Assembly (NCBI GenBank): GCA_910577435.1
Contig: CAJTLV010000004.1
Coordinates: forward strand, 92,240-156,239
Length of the DNA: 64,000 bases
Source of the DNA: an uncultured Christensenella sp.
Lineage (GTDB): Bacteria > Bacillota > Clostridia > Christensenellales > Pumilibacteraceae
Direction of reading: 5' to 3'
Positions within the stretch are counted from its first letter, which is position 1. Every line of letters begins with the position of its first letter. Shown here in pieces: positions 1-8,042 of this stretch. The notes beneath the pieces were generated by a model. That model saw only the letters and a list, made by a program, of their open reading frames with translations. It did no database searches and was not told where the DNA came from. A program made the position numbers and the translations under genes.

Positions 1-1
1 C

Positions 2-85
2 AGCAGGGCATACGGCAAAGAAACGAACAACCGCGAATGGGAATTGCAGACCGGTCAGGCGACCGTCAACGAAGGTACGTATTAA
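2..85 (+). CDS. C-terminal end of a phage structural protein, probably tail tube (partial)
   Basis: An open frame enters from the left edge and ends with TAA at 83-85; the last residues read ETNNREWELQTGQATVNEGTY. In contractile-tailed phages the gene just before the tail assembly chaperone is normally the tail tube protein, and that is the only basis for the assignment. The stop lies 12 bases before the next start, with the AAGGAGG ribosome site of that gene in between. Confidence 0.4.
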   Translation, partial: SRAYGKETNNREWELQTGQATVNEGTY

Positions 86-97
86 GGAGGTGCGTAA

Positions 98-568
98 ATG
101 AAATTGCAAGAACCTACGGAAGTAGTTGTAAACGAAAAGCATTACTTCATCCGCCCGTTCCCTGCTTTCAGGGCGGCAAACATCAGCGGAGAAGTGATAA
201 AAGTTGTCGTTCCTATTATCGGGTCGGTATTGCCGTTCGTAAGTACGAGCGGCGACACTTCCGTTCTCGATACGGATTTGGCGACCATTGCGCCCGAAAT
301 TACGAAAGCGTTTGAATCGCTGTCGGGAGATGCGGTTGAGAAATTGCTGCGTGATTTGCTCGTCAGGGGAAACAATATCGCAGTCGATTTCAACGGCGAA
401 ACGAAGCCGCTCACGGAGGACCTTGTAAACGAACTGTTTTGCGGCGACGTGCAGGATATGTATATTCTCGCGTTCCACGTAATCAAAATCAATTACGGCG
501 GTTTTTTCGGGAAGCTCGGCACCCAATCTGGGAAAGTTGCCGAGTTAGCACAGAAACTGATGAAGTAA
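98..568 (+). CDS. Tail assembly chaperone, zero-frame product
   Basis: A 156-residue protein between the presumed tube gene and the tape measure gene, the position of tail assembly chaperones in long-tailed phages. These chaperones bind the tape measure protein during tail assembly. The start is set by AAGGAGG 7 bases upstream. No signal peptide or membrane segment is seen. Near its end the gene carries TTTTTTC at 502-508, phased as T TTT TTC, the classical arrangement for -1 ribosomal slippage. The -1 frame is open through to 780 with no clear start of its own. Chaperone genes of this kind are often expressed as a short and a frameshifted long form. The family was assigned mainly by position and this architecture. 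Confidence 0.62.
   Translation: MKLQEPTEVVVNEKHYFIRPFPAFRAANISGEVIKVVVPIIGSVLPFVSTSGDTSVLDTDLATIAPEITKAFESLSGDAVEKLLRDLLVRGNNIAVDFNGETKPLTEDLVNELFCGDVQDMYILAFHVIKINYGGFFGKLGTQSGKVAELAQKLMK
502..508 (+). other. Candidate -1 programmed frameshift site (T TTT TTC)
   Basis: The zero frame of the chaperone reads GGT TTT TTC GGG here, so the heptamer is phased X XXY YYZ. After a one-base slip both phenylalanine tRNAs can re-pair with TTT. The -1 frame continues as R-E-A-R-H-P and stays open to 780. This matches the G/GT-type scheme known from lambda and many other tailed phages, though with another heptamer. No downstream pseudoknot was worked out. Confidence 0.5.
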
Positions 569-780
569 GCAAGTACGGGAAGCTGGATTTAGAACAGTTT
601 ACCGATCTTGAGCTTCGGATGTACACTTTGATTAAGGCGCAGTTGGCTTCAATGCAGGAGTTAAAAGAGTATTACACCCTTGACGAAGCATTGAAGCTGT
701 ACGCGCTGTATATGATGGAGGTCGATATAGAGCATTGCAGAAATGAAGAAATGAAAAACGAAGCAAGGAGGGCTAAATAA
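508..780 (+). CDS. Tail assembly chaperone, -1 frame extension
   Basis: An open frame of about 90 codons entered by the slip at 502-508 and ending with TAA at 778-780, directly before the tape measure ATG at 781. The first in-frame ATG past the zero-frame stop is at 619 and has no ribosome-binding sequence before it, which argues against separate translation. The distal part is helical and charged (EQFTDLELRMYTLIKAQL, then a K/E/R-rich end), as expected for the segment that binds the tape measure. If the frameshift is not real, this would be an independent short gene starting near 619. Confidence 0.5.
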   Translation, partial: REARHPIWESCRVSTETDEVSKYGKLDLEQFTDLELRMYTLIKAQLASMQELKEYYTLDEALKLYALYMMEVDIEHCRNEEMKNEARRAK

Positions 781-2922
781 ATGACCATTAGAGACATCGC
801 TATTGCGTTTGGCTTTACGGTTGACGAAGCATCCGCAAAAAAAGCGGAAGGCGCAGTTACAAAGTTAAAATCGTTTGCAACGAAGGCTTTGGCTACAATC
901 GGCATCGGCATATCGCTTACGCAGATGAACAAACTGGTTGAAGAATGGTATTCGGTCAATAAAGTCCTTGCCAACGTGAACACACAGTTGAAAGACCAGT
1001 CTGCGGTGCAAAACAGAATAACCGAAGCGGCAAACGCTTGTAGGATTACATACGCCGAAATGTGCGGATATGCTACGAGCCTTGTTAAAACGGGGAGTCG
1101 ATTTTTCTCAACGGTAGAAGATGCGACGGACTTTTTGGAACTTGCAAATAAAGCGTTCAAAGTGTCCGGCGCGTCGGAAGCACAAATGAACTCGCTGAAT
1201 AACGTGCTGAAAAATACATTCCAAACAGGAAAGTTAAGCGCGGGCGGGTTTAATACTATAATGCTGCAAAGCCCAGACATCATTCAGTATCTCGCTGATA
1301 GTCTGGGCGTTTCTATGCAACAGGTAAAGGCTCTCGGTCTATCTGGGAGTATTACGGCAAAGCAACTGAAAAACGCTTTTACACAGAGCGCGGAAGGCAT
1401 TGAATCGGCATACGGAAAGTTACGACTGACAGTATCGGATGCGTTGCGTATAATTCGCAACGAGTTCGGAACGTGGCTATATCAGACCGATGAAGGGCTG
1501 AATTTGACTAACGATATTGCGAAGTTTTTGATACGTGCGTTCAGGAGTCTGCTCGGCGTATTGAAGGCTCTCGTAAATTCGTTTCAACGGCTTGTCAATC
1601 TGCTTGGTTCCACGCGACGGGCGGCGGCTTTGGTTGCGGCGGCGGTTGGTGCAATGATTGTTGCGTTTAAGTACGACAAAATAGTGGCAGGGATTAAGGC
1701 AATAGGCTCTGCACTTGCCGCAGGCGGCGGAAAGATAATGCTTATCGTCGCGGCGGTCTTGCTGTGTATTGCTGTGCTTGATGACCTAATTGCCTTTGCG
1801 AACGGGGACGACAGTTTTATTGGGAATCTCTTTGAAAAGTTTGGGGTTGATGCAGAAGAATTGCGGAAAACGCTGAAAGACTTGTTTGCTATGATAAAGC
1901 AAGTATTCGGCACGATATTCCAAACAGTCGGTAAAATCATTAAAACGATATTGCCGACATTGAGTAAGTTGTTGCAAGCGGCGTTGACGATAATATCTAA
2001 AAAGGCGCAGGTAAATCTTACGATTTCTGCAAAGGCGTGGGAAATAATTATCGAGTTGCTTGATATGCTGATCCCGATAATCGAGATGATTTTAGAATTG
2101 CTTGACCCGATACTTGAAGTGGTTATGCTTATAGTCGATGCGGTAATGATGCTTGTCGATGTGGTTATGGCTCTAATCAAGCCGTTGTTGGAACTGATAA
2201 GCGCAATACTCAAACCGATTATGGCAATCGTTAAGGTATTGGTGCAGTTGCTGTCTAACCAACTCGGCGGAGCATTTAAGTTTATCGCAAACGTCGTGAA
2301 TAACCTGATAGCAGGACCGCTTCGCGGACTGCTTGATTTTCTCGGTCAGATCATTAAGTTTATTTCGGCTGTATTTACGGGAGACTGGGAAACAGCGTGG
2401 AAGGCTTTGGGGAATATTCCTATTGCGATTATAAACTCAATCATCGGAGCGTTTGAAGGGCTGATTAACTTCTTTATCGGAGCGATAAACGGAATCACTT
2501 CGGCGCTTTCGTCTTTGTGGACGTGGATTGGCATCCCCGGTATACCAGAAATACCAGAAGTTCAGTTCGGCAGAATTTCATACTTGGCGAAAGGCGGTTA
2601 TGTAGACAAAAATAAGCCTACGCCCGTTGTCATAGGCGATAATAAGCAGGAAGGCGAGATTGTTTCGCCCATAAGCAAAATGCGCGATACGGTAATCGAC
2701 GCTTTGAGAATTTTCTTGGGCGGCGCGACGACGCGACGCAAGACGGAAACAGCGCGGGCAATGGAACAGAATACCATAAATCGCAATGTTACGCAGAATG
2801 TGTATATCAATAATACATTTGAAGGTTCGAGAGACGTGCAGAAGACCGCAGCGACAGCAATGAAACAGACTACAAGCGATACTACGGGCGAACTTGCCCG
2901 TGCGCTTGCTTATGCGAGGTAA
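781..2922 (+). CDS. Tail tape measure protein
   Basis: A 713-residue protein that would set tail length and be ejected during DNA delivery. The N-terminal 250 residues carry the pattern typical of the family, including a predicted helix with LATIGIGISLTQMNKLVEEW and a conserved segment around SLNNVLKNTFQTGKLSAGGF. The middle (about 285-340) and the stretch 410-500 are strongly hydrophobic helices, normal for tape measure proteins. The C-terminus is polar (about 620-713). AAGGAGGG lies 8 bases before the ATG. It is short for the family, pointing to a short tail. It sits between the chaperone and the first baseplate gene. Confidence 0.88.
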   Translation: MTIRDIAIAFGFTVDEASAKKAEGAVTKLKSFATKALATIGIGISLTQMNKLVEEWYSVNKVLANVNTQLKDQSAVQNRITEAANACRITYAEMCGYATSLVKTGSRFFSTVEDATDFLELANKAFKVSGASEAQMNSLNNVLKNTFQTGKLSAGGFNTIMLQSPDIIQYLADSLGVSMQQVKALGLSGSITAKQLKNAFTQSAEGIESAYGKLRLTVSDALRIIRNEFGTWLYQTDEGLNLTNDIAKFLIRAFRSLLGVLKALVNSFQRLVNLLGSTRRAAALVAAAVGAMIVAFKYDKIVAGIKAIGSALAAGGGKIMLIVAAVLLCIAVLDDLIAFANGDDSFIGNLFEKFGVDAEELRKTLKDLFAMIKQVFGTIFQTVGKIIKTILPTLSKLLQAALTIISKKAQVNLTISAKAWEIIIELLDMLIPIIEMILELLDPILEVVMLIVDAVMMLVDVVMALIKPLLELISAILKPIMAIVKVLVQLLSNQLGGAFKFIANVVNNLIAGPLRGLLDFLGQIIKFISAVFTGDWETAWKALGNIPIAIINSIIGAFEGLINFFIGAINGITSALSSLWTWIGIPGIPEIPEVQFGRISYLAKGGYVDKNKPTPVVIGDNKQEGEIVSPISKMRDTVIDALRIFLGGATTRRKTETARAMEQNTINRNVTQNVYINNTFEGSRDVQKTAATAMKQTTSDTTGELARALAYAR

Positions 2923-2927
2923 TGTGT

Positions 2928-3464
2928 ATGAGTAAAGCAAGAATACCCGCCTCGCTCGGCGGCATAGAGTTCGATTGTACAATTAGCAGAGAAAGGAGTT
3001 ACGAAGCGGACATACCCGAATACCCTGTGGAAGATGGGTACTACGTTTCGGACTCCATTCACAAAAAGCCGCTTACGTTTGAGTTGGTGGTTTTTGTTAC
3101 GAATATGCCCGTAACTTGGGCAAAGCGACACGCTGGCAACAACAGAGTGAAGAACACGATTGATAGCCTTGTAGACCTGTATTTGTCTGGAAAGCTGTCT
3201 ACGCTCGTAACGCCTGATAAGGTATACGAGAATATGGGAATTACGAAGTTAAGTGTGCCGGAAGAAGATTATGTCAACGCGGCGGAGATCACGCTGTCGT
3301 TGAAGCAGGTAACGGTAACGTCGGCGGACATCATTGTAGTGTCGAGTTATAATTACAGCGGAAGTTCGTCAGACGGCGCGGGTTCGTCCGCGACAACAGA
3401 AGAGTCAAGTACGCCGAAAAAGAAAAGTATTCTTTCGTCGTTGCTTGGCTGGTTATTCAAATAG
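2928..3464 (+). CDS. Dit-like phage tail/baseplate protein
   Basis: A protein of about 178 residues that begins IPASLGGIEFDCTISRERSYEADIPEYP, a pattern of the N-terminal domain of distal-tail (Dit-like) proteins of Clostridia and Bacillus phages. These form a ring at the tail tip linking tube and baseplate. The last 30 residues are serine-rich then basic (PKKKSILSSLLGWLFK), which is unusual and may be a short amphipathic tail. ATGs at 2922 and 2928 are possible; 2928 is preferred because GCGAGG then sits about 9 bases upstream. It overlaps or abuts the tape measure stop. Confidence 0.65.
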   Translation: MSKARIPASLGGIEFDCTISRERSYEADIPEYPVEDGYYVSDSIHKKPLTFELVVFVTNMPVTWAKRHAGNNRVKNTIDSLVDLYLSGKLSTLVTPDKVYENMGITKLSVPEEDYVNAAEITLSLKQVTVTSADIIVVSSYNYSGSSSDGAGSSATTEESSTPKKKSILSSLLGWLFK

Positions 3465-3476
3465 GAGGTGGCAGTT

Positions 3477-3815
3477 ATGGTGTACTTCACACCGCCAGAC
3501 AAGAACGACAGTTTTACACGCATCATCTTGGACGGCGACGAGTACCTGTTCAGGTTTTCCTACAACTACGAAGGCGAGTTTTGGACGCTCGGAATTTATC
3601 AGAGCGAAGAAGCACCGATTGTGGCAGGAATTAAAATTACCCCTTGCTTTCCTGTTAACTGGTATTTTCGTCAGTATATCAAATTGCCGAAAGGCGTTCT
3701 TGGCGTAATGACACAGCTCGACAAGATAGGCAGAAATGATTTTATCGACGGGAACGCGCAGTTTGTCTACGTTACTTACGACGAGTTCAACGAGTTTGTA
3801 AGGAGCAACGAGTAA
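3477..3815 (+). CDS. Baseplate plug protein (Pam3 gp18-like)
   Basis: A protein of 112 residues with a compact beta-rich pattern (YLFRFSYNYEGEFWTLGIY). It resembles the small plug protein described in the simple contractile baseplate of cyanophage Pam3 and found in many Bacillota phages between the Dit-like and hub genes. There it closes the tail tip around the spike. The start at 3477 is chosen because AGGAGG ends 8 bases before it; a GTG at 3468 falls inside that sequence. The stop overlaps the hub ATG by one base. The family call rests on order and sequence feel, not on a search. Confidence 0.6.
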   Translation: MVYFTPPDKNDSFTRIILDGDEYLFRFSYNYEGEFWTLGIYQSEEAPIVAGIKITPCFPVNWYFRQYIKLPKGVLGVMTQLDKIGRNDFIDGNAQFVYVTYDEFNEFVRSNE

Positions 3816-4705
3816 TGGCGAACTGGGACAGACAATACCGCTTACGGGCGGGAGTAGAAGGAAGCAAGGGGTTTGAAATCGGTAAGCCCGACGAAAAGAC
3901 TCGGCAGGCAATCCATATCAACTTTATGGTTGAGCGGAGCGATTCGACAACGCTCAATACGACAAAGATAAAACTTTGGAATCTGAACAAAGAGCAGATT
4001 AACGTGTTAACGCAGTCGGGTTGTCAATTAAATCTGTCGGCTGGGTACGGCGCGTCAAGACCTATCGTATTCAAGGGTACGGTATCTAACGTGCAGGAAT
4101 CGCTTGATGGAGCGGATAGGCTTATAGAGATAGAAGCGGTAGACGGTTTCGCACAGTTGAGCGAGACCGTCGTTTCTATTTCTTACGGCGGCAAAATTGC
4201 GACGGCTAAAATCTTGCAGGATGCGGCCGCTAAACTCAATCTGCCGGTTACGTATTCCGCAACGGCGCAGGAAATCCTTGAAAAGTCGTATTTTTCAAAC
4301 GGTTACAGTTTTGTCGGCTATGCGCAGTATGTGCTTGACGACGTATGTAACAAAGCATCGCTTATGTGGTCGATACAAAACGGCGTTTTGCAAATCCGCA
4401 GAAAAAACGAAGGGGTTTCGACAGCGGTTCACAAACTCAACAAAGCAACGGGGCTTATTAACATTCCGAAGCGAGTTTACAGTTCGCAGACGGCGAATAC
4501 CGATACGTCTTCCGATACAACGGCAGATATGCTGTATGGCTATGAAATACAGTATTTTATGAACGGAGCAATCGGCATAGGCGATAGGGTATACGTAGAA
4601 TCAAAAATCGTTACGGGTATGTTTATGGTTTCGAGCATCACGATTGAAGGCGACAATCTTGAAGGCAACTGGCAATGTACGGCCCAGATTACGGAGGTGG
4701 CATAA
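3815..4705 (+). CDS. Baseplate hub protein
   Basis: A 296-residue protein at the position of the gpD/gp27-like hub, which forms the ring at the base of the tail tube to which the spike attaches. The sequence shows the usual hub pattern: an N-terminal beta domain (IHINFMVERSDSTTLNTTKIKLWNL), a second domain around IVFKGTVSNVQESLDGADRLIEIEAVDG, and a C-terminal barrel-like segment ending in GDRVYVESKIVTGMFMVSSI. AAGGAG lies 8 bases before the ATG. It shares one base with the plug gene upstream and with the spike gene downstream. Confidence 0.75.
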   Translation: MANWDRQYRLRAGVEGSKGFEIGKPDEKTRQAIHINFMVERSDSTTLNTTKIKLWNLNKEQINVLTQSGCQLNLSAGYGASRPIVFKGTVSNVQESLDGADRLIEIEAVDGFAQLSETVVSISYGGKIATAKILQDAAAKLNLPVTYSATAQEILEKSYFSNGYSFVGYAQYVLDDVCNKASLMWSIQNGVLQIRRKNEGVSTAVHKLNKATGLINIPKRVYSSQTANTDTSSDTTADMLYGYEIQYFMNGAIGIGDRVYVESKIVTGMFMVSSITIEGDNLEGNWQCTAQITEVA

Positions 4706-5247
4706 TGAGTGTACTTGATTTTGTTACGGAAGTTAAGGCTCTCGTAAAAGAACAGATTAACAATATGCACACAGCTCTGCCGGGAGAGATTGTTTCGATA
4801 GATAAAAATGCTGGGCTTGTATCTGTAAAGCCGAAAGCGCAAATGCAGTTTTCAAATGGAAAGACATTGGAGTTTCCAATTATAAGCGGAGTTCCGATAG
4901 TTATGCCGCAAAGTGCAATTTCGCAATCGGCAATAGTTTTTCCCGTAAACGTTGGAGATCAATGCTTACTTATATTTAGCGAGCAGGCATTGGATTACTG
5001 GTTTGAAACGGGGATGACTGCACCGCAAGTCAAATACGGACTGTCTGGAGCAATAGCAATCCCCGGACTGTTGCGGACGCAGACTGACGTTTTTAAGGAA
5101 GCGTTAGAGCGAGACGCGGTAATCATTAAACACAAAAACGCATCTATAACGCTGTCAAACGCAGGTATAGCCATTAGGGGCGATATTTCGGTAGAAGGTA
5201 ACTTACTAATCAACGGCGAAATCAAAAGCGTTCCAGACGAAATTTAG
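4705..5247 (+). CDS. Baseplate spike protein (Gp138/gpV-like)
   Basis: A 180-residue protein that resembles the membrane-puncturing spike of contractile tails. An N-terminal OB-fold region (PGEIVSIDKNAGLVSVKPKAQ, then VNVGDQCLLIFSEQALDYW) is followed by repeated short beta segments near the C-terminus (SITLSNAGIAIRGDISVEGNLLI), as in the trimeric needle. The start at 4705 overlaps the hub stop (TAATG) and has GGAGG upstream. The needle is short and shows no terminal HxH iron-binding tip. Confidence 0.78.
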   Translation: MSVLDFVTEVKALVKEQINNMHTALPGEIVSIDKNAGLVSVKPKAQMQFSNGKTLEFPIISGVPIVMPQSAISQSAIVFPVNVGDQCLLIFSEQALDYWFETGMTAPQVKYGLSGAIAIPGLLRTQTDVFKEALERDAVIIKHKNASITLSNAGIAIRGDISVEGNLLINGEIKSVPDEI

Positions 5248-5270
5248 AAGCGATTTTCGCAGGAGGTTAT

Positions 5271-5624
5271 ATGAAGGATTTAAGACTTACCGAAGACGGG
5301 GATTTGTACGTTACAGAAGACGGGGATGTACAGTTTACCGATAGCGTTTTGCAGGCTATCAAAATTCGTTTGAAATGGTTTCTCGGAGAATGGCGTATCA
5401 ATACAACTTACGGTATGCCGTACTACGATGAAGTTTTTATAAAGAATCCCAGCACGGCGCTTATTGAAGACAGGGTGCGAACGGAGATACTTTCCGTTGA
5501 CGGGGTTCAGGCGGTGGAAAGCATTAGCGTGGTTATAGATAAGCCCACGCGGGTGGCCGCCATTCACTTTACCGTCGTTGCAAACGACGAAATAATTGAC
5601 GAGGAGGTAAAGGTCAATGTCTGA
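5271..5624 (+). CDS. Baseplate wedge protein, gp25/gpW family
   Basis: A 117-residue protein with the family's central helix and catalytic-like pattern RLKWFLGEWRINTTYGMPYYDEVF, and a C-terminal beta part. Members sit at the inner baseplate and nucleate the sheath. AGGAGG lies 5 bases before the ATG. The gene overlaps the start of the baseplate J gene by 8 bases, the usual gene order in Mu- and P2-like baseplates. Confidence 0.85.
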   Translation: MKDLRLTEDGDLYVTEDGDVQFTDSVLQAIKIRLKWFLGEWRINTTYGMPYYDEVFIKNPSTALIEDRVRTEILSVDGVQAVESISVVIDKPTRVAAIHFTVVANDEIIDEEVKVNV

Positions 5625-7083
5625 TTACGGCGTTACCAAAAACGGATTTGTCCGTAAGCGATACGATACGATATATTCGGAATTGCAGGGCGATATAAAA
5701 GACGGCTTGGGTATTGATGTTTCAATTAACCCGAAATCGTTTTTTAATGTCCTGCTTTCGTCCGTTGCGGACAAATTGGCGGTCGCGTGGGAGTTGGCGG
5801 AAATGGTGTATTACAGTCATTATCCTGCCACCGCAGAAGGCATCAATCTTGATTATGCCTGTCAGTTTGGCGGGCTAACGAGAGAAGAAGGTTCTAAAAC
5901 AAAGTACAGCATTCTATGTACGGGAACGGACGGAACGGCTATTCCTGCAGGAACGCGCATAGCATCAACGACATCGCCGCAGGTTTTCTTTTCAACAGCG
6001 GAAGACAATACCATTTCGAGATCGTCTTGCAATAGCGCAACAATTCGCGTTATGCAAGTTGCCGGCGAGCTGCATTATACGGTCTATCTTGACGATACGG
6101 CATACACGTATTTAAGCAAGACGGAAGACGATAAAATGGCTATTCTCAACGGCTTGAAAGAAACAATAACCGATGAGAATTTTACGGTCGGCATCGACGA
6201 AAAAGACGAGTTCCTTGTGATTACGAGCAAGAACAAGTATTTAAGCCATTCGATTGATATGACGGAGAATTTATCGACGGAAGAAGTTACGTCGATTATC
6301 GTATTCGATTCGGAAGAGTATAAACGTATTCAACTCACGGAAGGTGCGATTACGGAAATCATCACATCGACGGCAGGTTTTAAGAAATGCACGAACCTTG
6401 CAATACCTGTTTACGGCAGGGAACGCGAAACAGACATTGAATTGCGTCAATCTTATGCGGCGAAGCAATCTTACCGCTCGGCAACAATGCTTGAAAGTAT
6501 AACGAGCGCGATTATGAACAACGTCAAGGAAGTTTCCAGCGCGGTTGCGTTTGAGAACGACACGGACTTGAAGGACAGCGACGGTAGGCCGCCGCACTCG
6601 ATTGAAGTTGTCGTTGACGGCGGGAACGATGCGGAAATCGCGCAACAGATTTTGCTCTACAAAGCGGCGGGCATCCAGACATACGGAAGTATTGCGGTTG
6701 ACGTTCCGAGTTCATTCGGGAACGCAACGATAGCGGTCAAGTTCAATAGACCGTCTGCCGTTTATGTTTGGTTAAAAGTATCTATCGTAAAAAATCCCGA
6801 TGAAGCAATGCCGCCGAACTACGAAGCATTGGTAAAAGAAACGATAATGAGTTATGCGGAGAAAATAACCGCAGGCGAGAACATTGTCATTCAGAAAGTG
6901 ATCGCGCCCATTAACGTGGCTGTTTCGGGCATTGCCTATATTTCGATTAAAGCGTTCACTTCAACCGATGCAAGCACAACGCCGGCTGACAGCGATTATA
7001 CGCTTACTTACATTACGGTAACGCCGCGACAGAAAGCGTATTTCGACGAAAGCAGAATAGAGGTGGAAGTCGATGAAAATTAA
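5617..7083 (+). CDS. Baseplate J-like protein (Mu gp47 type)
   Basis: A 488-residue protein with typical baseplate J features: N-terminal helical part (FFNVLLSSVADKLAVAWELAEMVYYS), the LDYACQFGGLTREEGSKTKYSILC segment, a TAIPAGTRIAS beta element, and the conserved GRERETDIELRQSYAAKQSYRS region around residues 267-290. J proteins form the baseplate arms that contract outward on host contact. GAGGAGG precedes the ATG. It overlaps the genes on both sides. Confidence 0.92.
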   Translation: MSDYGVTKNGFVRKRYDTIYSELQGDIKDGLGIDVSINPKSFFNVLLSSVADKLAVAWELAEMVYYSHYPATAEGINLDYACQFGGLTREEGSKTKYSILCTGTDGTAIPAGTRIASTTSPQVFFSTAEDNTISRSSCNSATIRVMQVAGELHYTVYLDDTAYTYLSKTEDDKMAILNGLKETITDENFTVGIDEKDEFLVITSKNKYLSHSIDMTENLSTEEVTSIIVFDSEEYKRIQLTEGAITEIITSTAGFKKCTNLAIPVYGRERETDIELRQSYAAKQSYRSATMLESITSAIMNNVKEVSSAVAFENDTDLKDSDGRPPHSIEVVVDGGNDAEIAQQILLYKAAGIQTYGSIAVDVPSSFGNATIAVKFNRPSAVYVWLKVSIVKNPDEAMPPNYEALVKETIMSYAEKITAGENIVIQKVIAPINVAVSGIAYISIKAFTSTDASTTPADSDYTLTYITVTPRQKAYFDESRIEVEVDEN

Positions 7084-7720
7084 CGGTATAGAAGCAGATC
7101 TGCTCGAACAGTTCAGGGGCAGACCGAACACGGCGGCGCTTTGCGCGGCGGTCAATCGTCAACTCAACGAACTTGCGGAAGTTTTCGGGCAGATAGCGTT
7201 CAATACCGATATTGACACGGCGATAGGAAAGCAGTTGGATTATATAGGCGACATCGTAGGACTGACAAGAGCCGAAGCGGGGTTGCTGTGCGGTCAATCT
7301 GTTTACTATGAGCCTGTCGATGATGAACGGTACAGACGCTATCTGAAATATAAGGCGTTTCAAAATTCCAGCGACGGCACGTATTATTCGCTCGTGAAAG
7401 CAATGCAGACCATTCTCGGAGGCGGGTCGAAAATAGATTACACGGAAGATGAGAATTTTCCTGCAACAATCATTTTCGATATTAACACTGGCGGGTCAAA
7501 TGAACTGTCTTTGAGCGGTATACCGCCGATAAAACCTGCCGGCGTAAGCGTAGAGTACAAAGTAGACACCAGAAGCACGATTGAATTATCGCATAAAATC
7601 AGGTACTACATCGGCGGCGTGGCTTGCGGAACGCTCTACTGTGGGCAATACCCGTCAGATAAGCCGTTCCCGCGTTGCGGCGGATGGCATTGCGGGGAAT
7701 ATCCGCCAAAAGGAATTTAG
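7073..7720 (+). CDS. Tail protein I-like / DUF2612-type baseplate protein
   Basis: A 215-residue protein in the position of Mu gp48 and P2 gpI, after baseplate J and before the tail fibres. The N-terminal pattern (LAEVFGQIAFNTDIDTAIGKQLDYIGDIVGLTR) is typical for this group. The C-terminal 30 residues are rich in Cys, Gly and Pro (GTLYCGQYPSDKPFPRCGGWHCGEYPP), a feature often seen where fibres attach. The AGAGGTGG site precedes the ATG, which lies inside the end of the J gene. Confidence 0.75.
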   Translation: MKINGIEADLLEQFRGRPNTAALCAAVNRQLNELAEVFGQIAFNTDIDTAIGKQLDYIGDIVGLTRAEAGLLCGQSVYYEPVDDERYRRYLKYKAFQNSSDGTYYSLVKAMQTILGGGSKIDYTEDENFPATIIFDINTGGSNELSLSGIPPIKPAGVSVEYKVDTRSTIELSHKIRYYIGGVACGTLYCGQYPSDKPFPRCGGWHCGEYPPKGI

Positions 7721-7729
7721 GAGGTATCT

Positions 7730-8041
7730 ATGGGATTATTCACACAAGATTTTTTGGCAGAACGGCGAAGCGAGTTTATGGCGCTTATCGACAAGTTTGA
7801 GTACGAAATCAACGGCGGCGAAAAATGGCTTACGGCCACAGAACGAAGTCGGCAGATAGTCGGAAACTATATACGGTTCACTTTGCTGTTTCCGAACGTA
7901 TTGCAGTCCGATTACAGCATTACGGCGATACGCATTATCGACGTAAACGGAAAAGAAATAGCGCGGCGCGATTTGAGTGTAAATGTCAACTCAATTCAGT
8001 CCGTGCTTTTTGTTTTAAGCATTTCTTATCAGGAGGTTTAA
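7730..8041 (+). CDS. Small tail-module protein of unknown function
   Basis: A 103-residue protein between the tail protein I-like gene and the fibre gene. It has a helical N-terminal half (MGLFTQDFLAERRSEFMALIDKF and following) and a beta-like C-terminal half. AGGAGG lies 6 bases upstream. No family is recognised. Its position suggests a connector or fibre-attachment protein, but that is inference only. Confidence 0.6.
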   Translation: MGLFTQDFLAERRSEFMALIDKFEYEINGGEKWLTATERSRQIVGNYIRFTLLFPNVLQSDYSITAIRIIDVNGKEIARRDLSVNVNSIQSVLFVLSISYQEV

Positions 8042-8042
8042 T

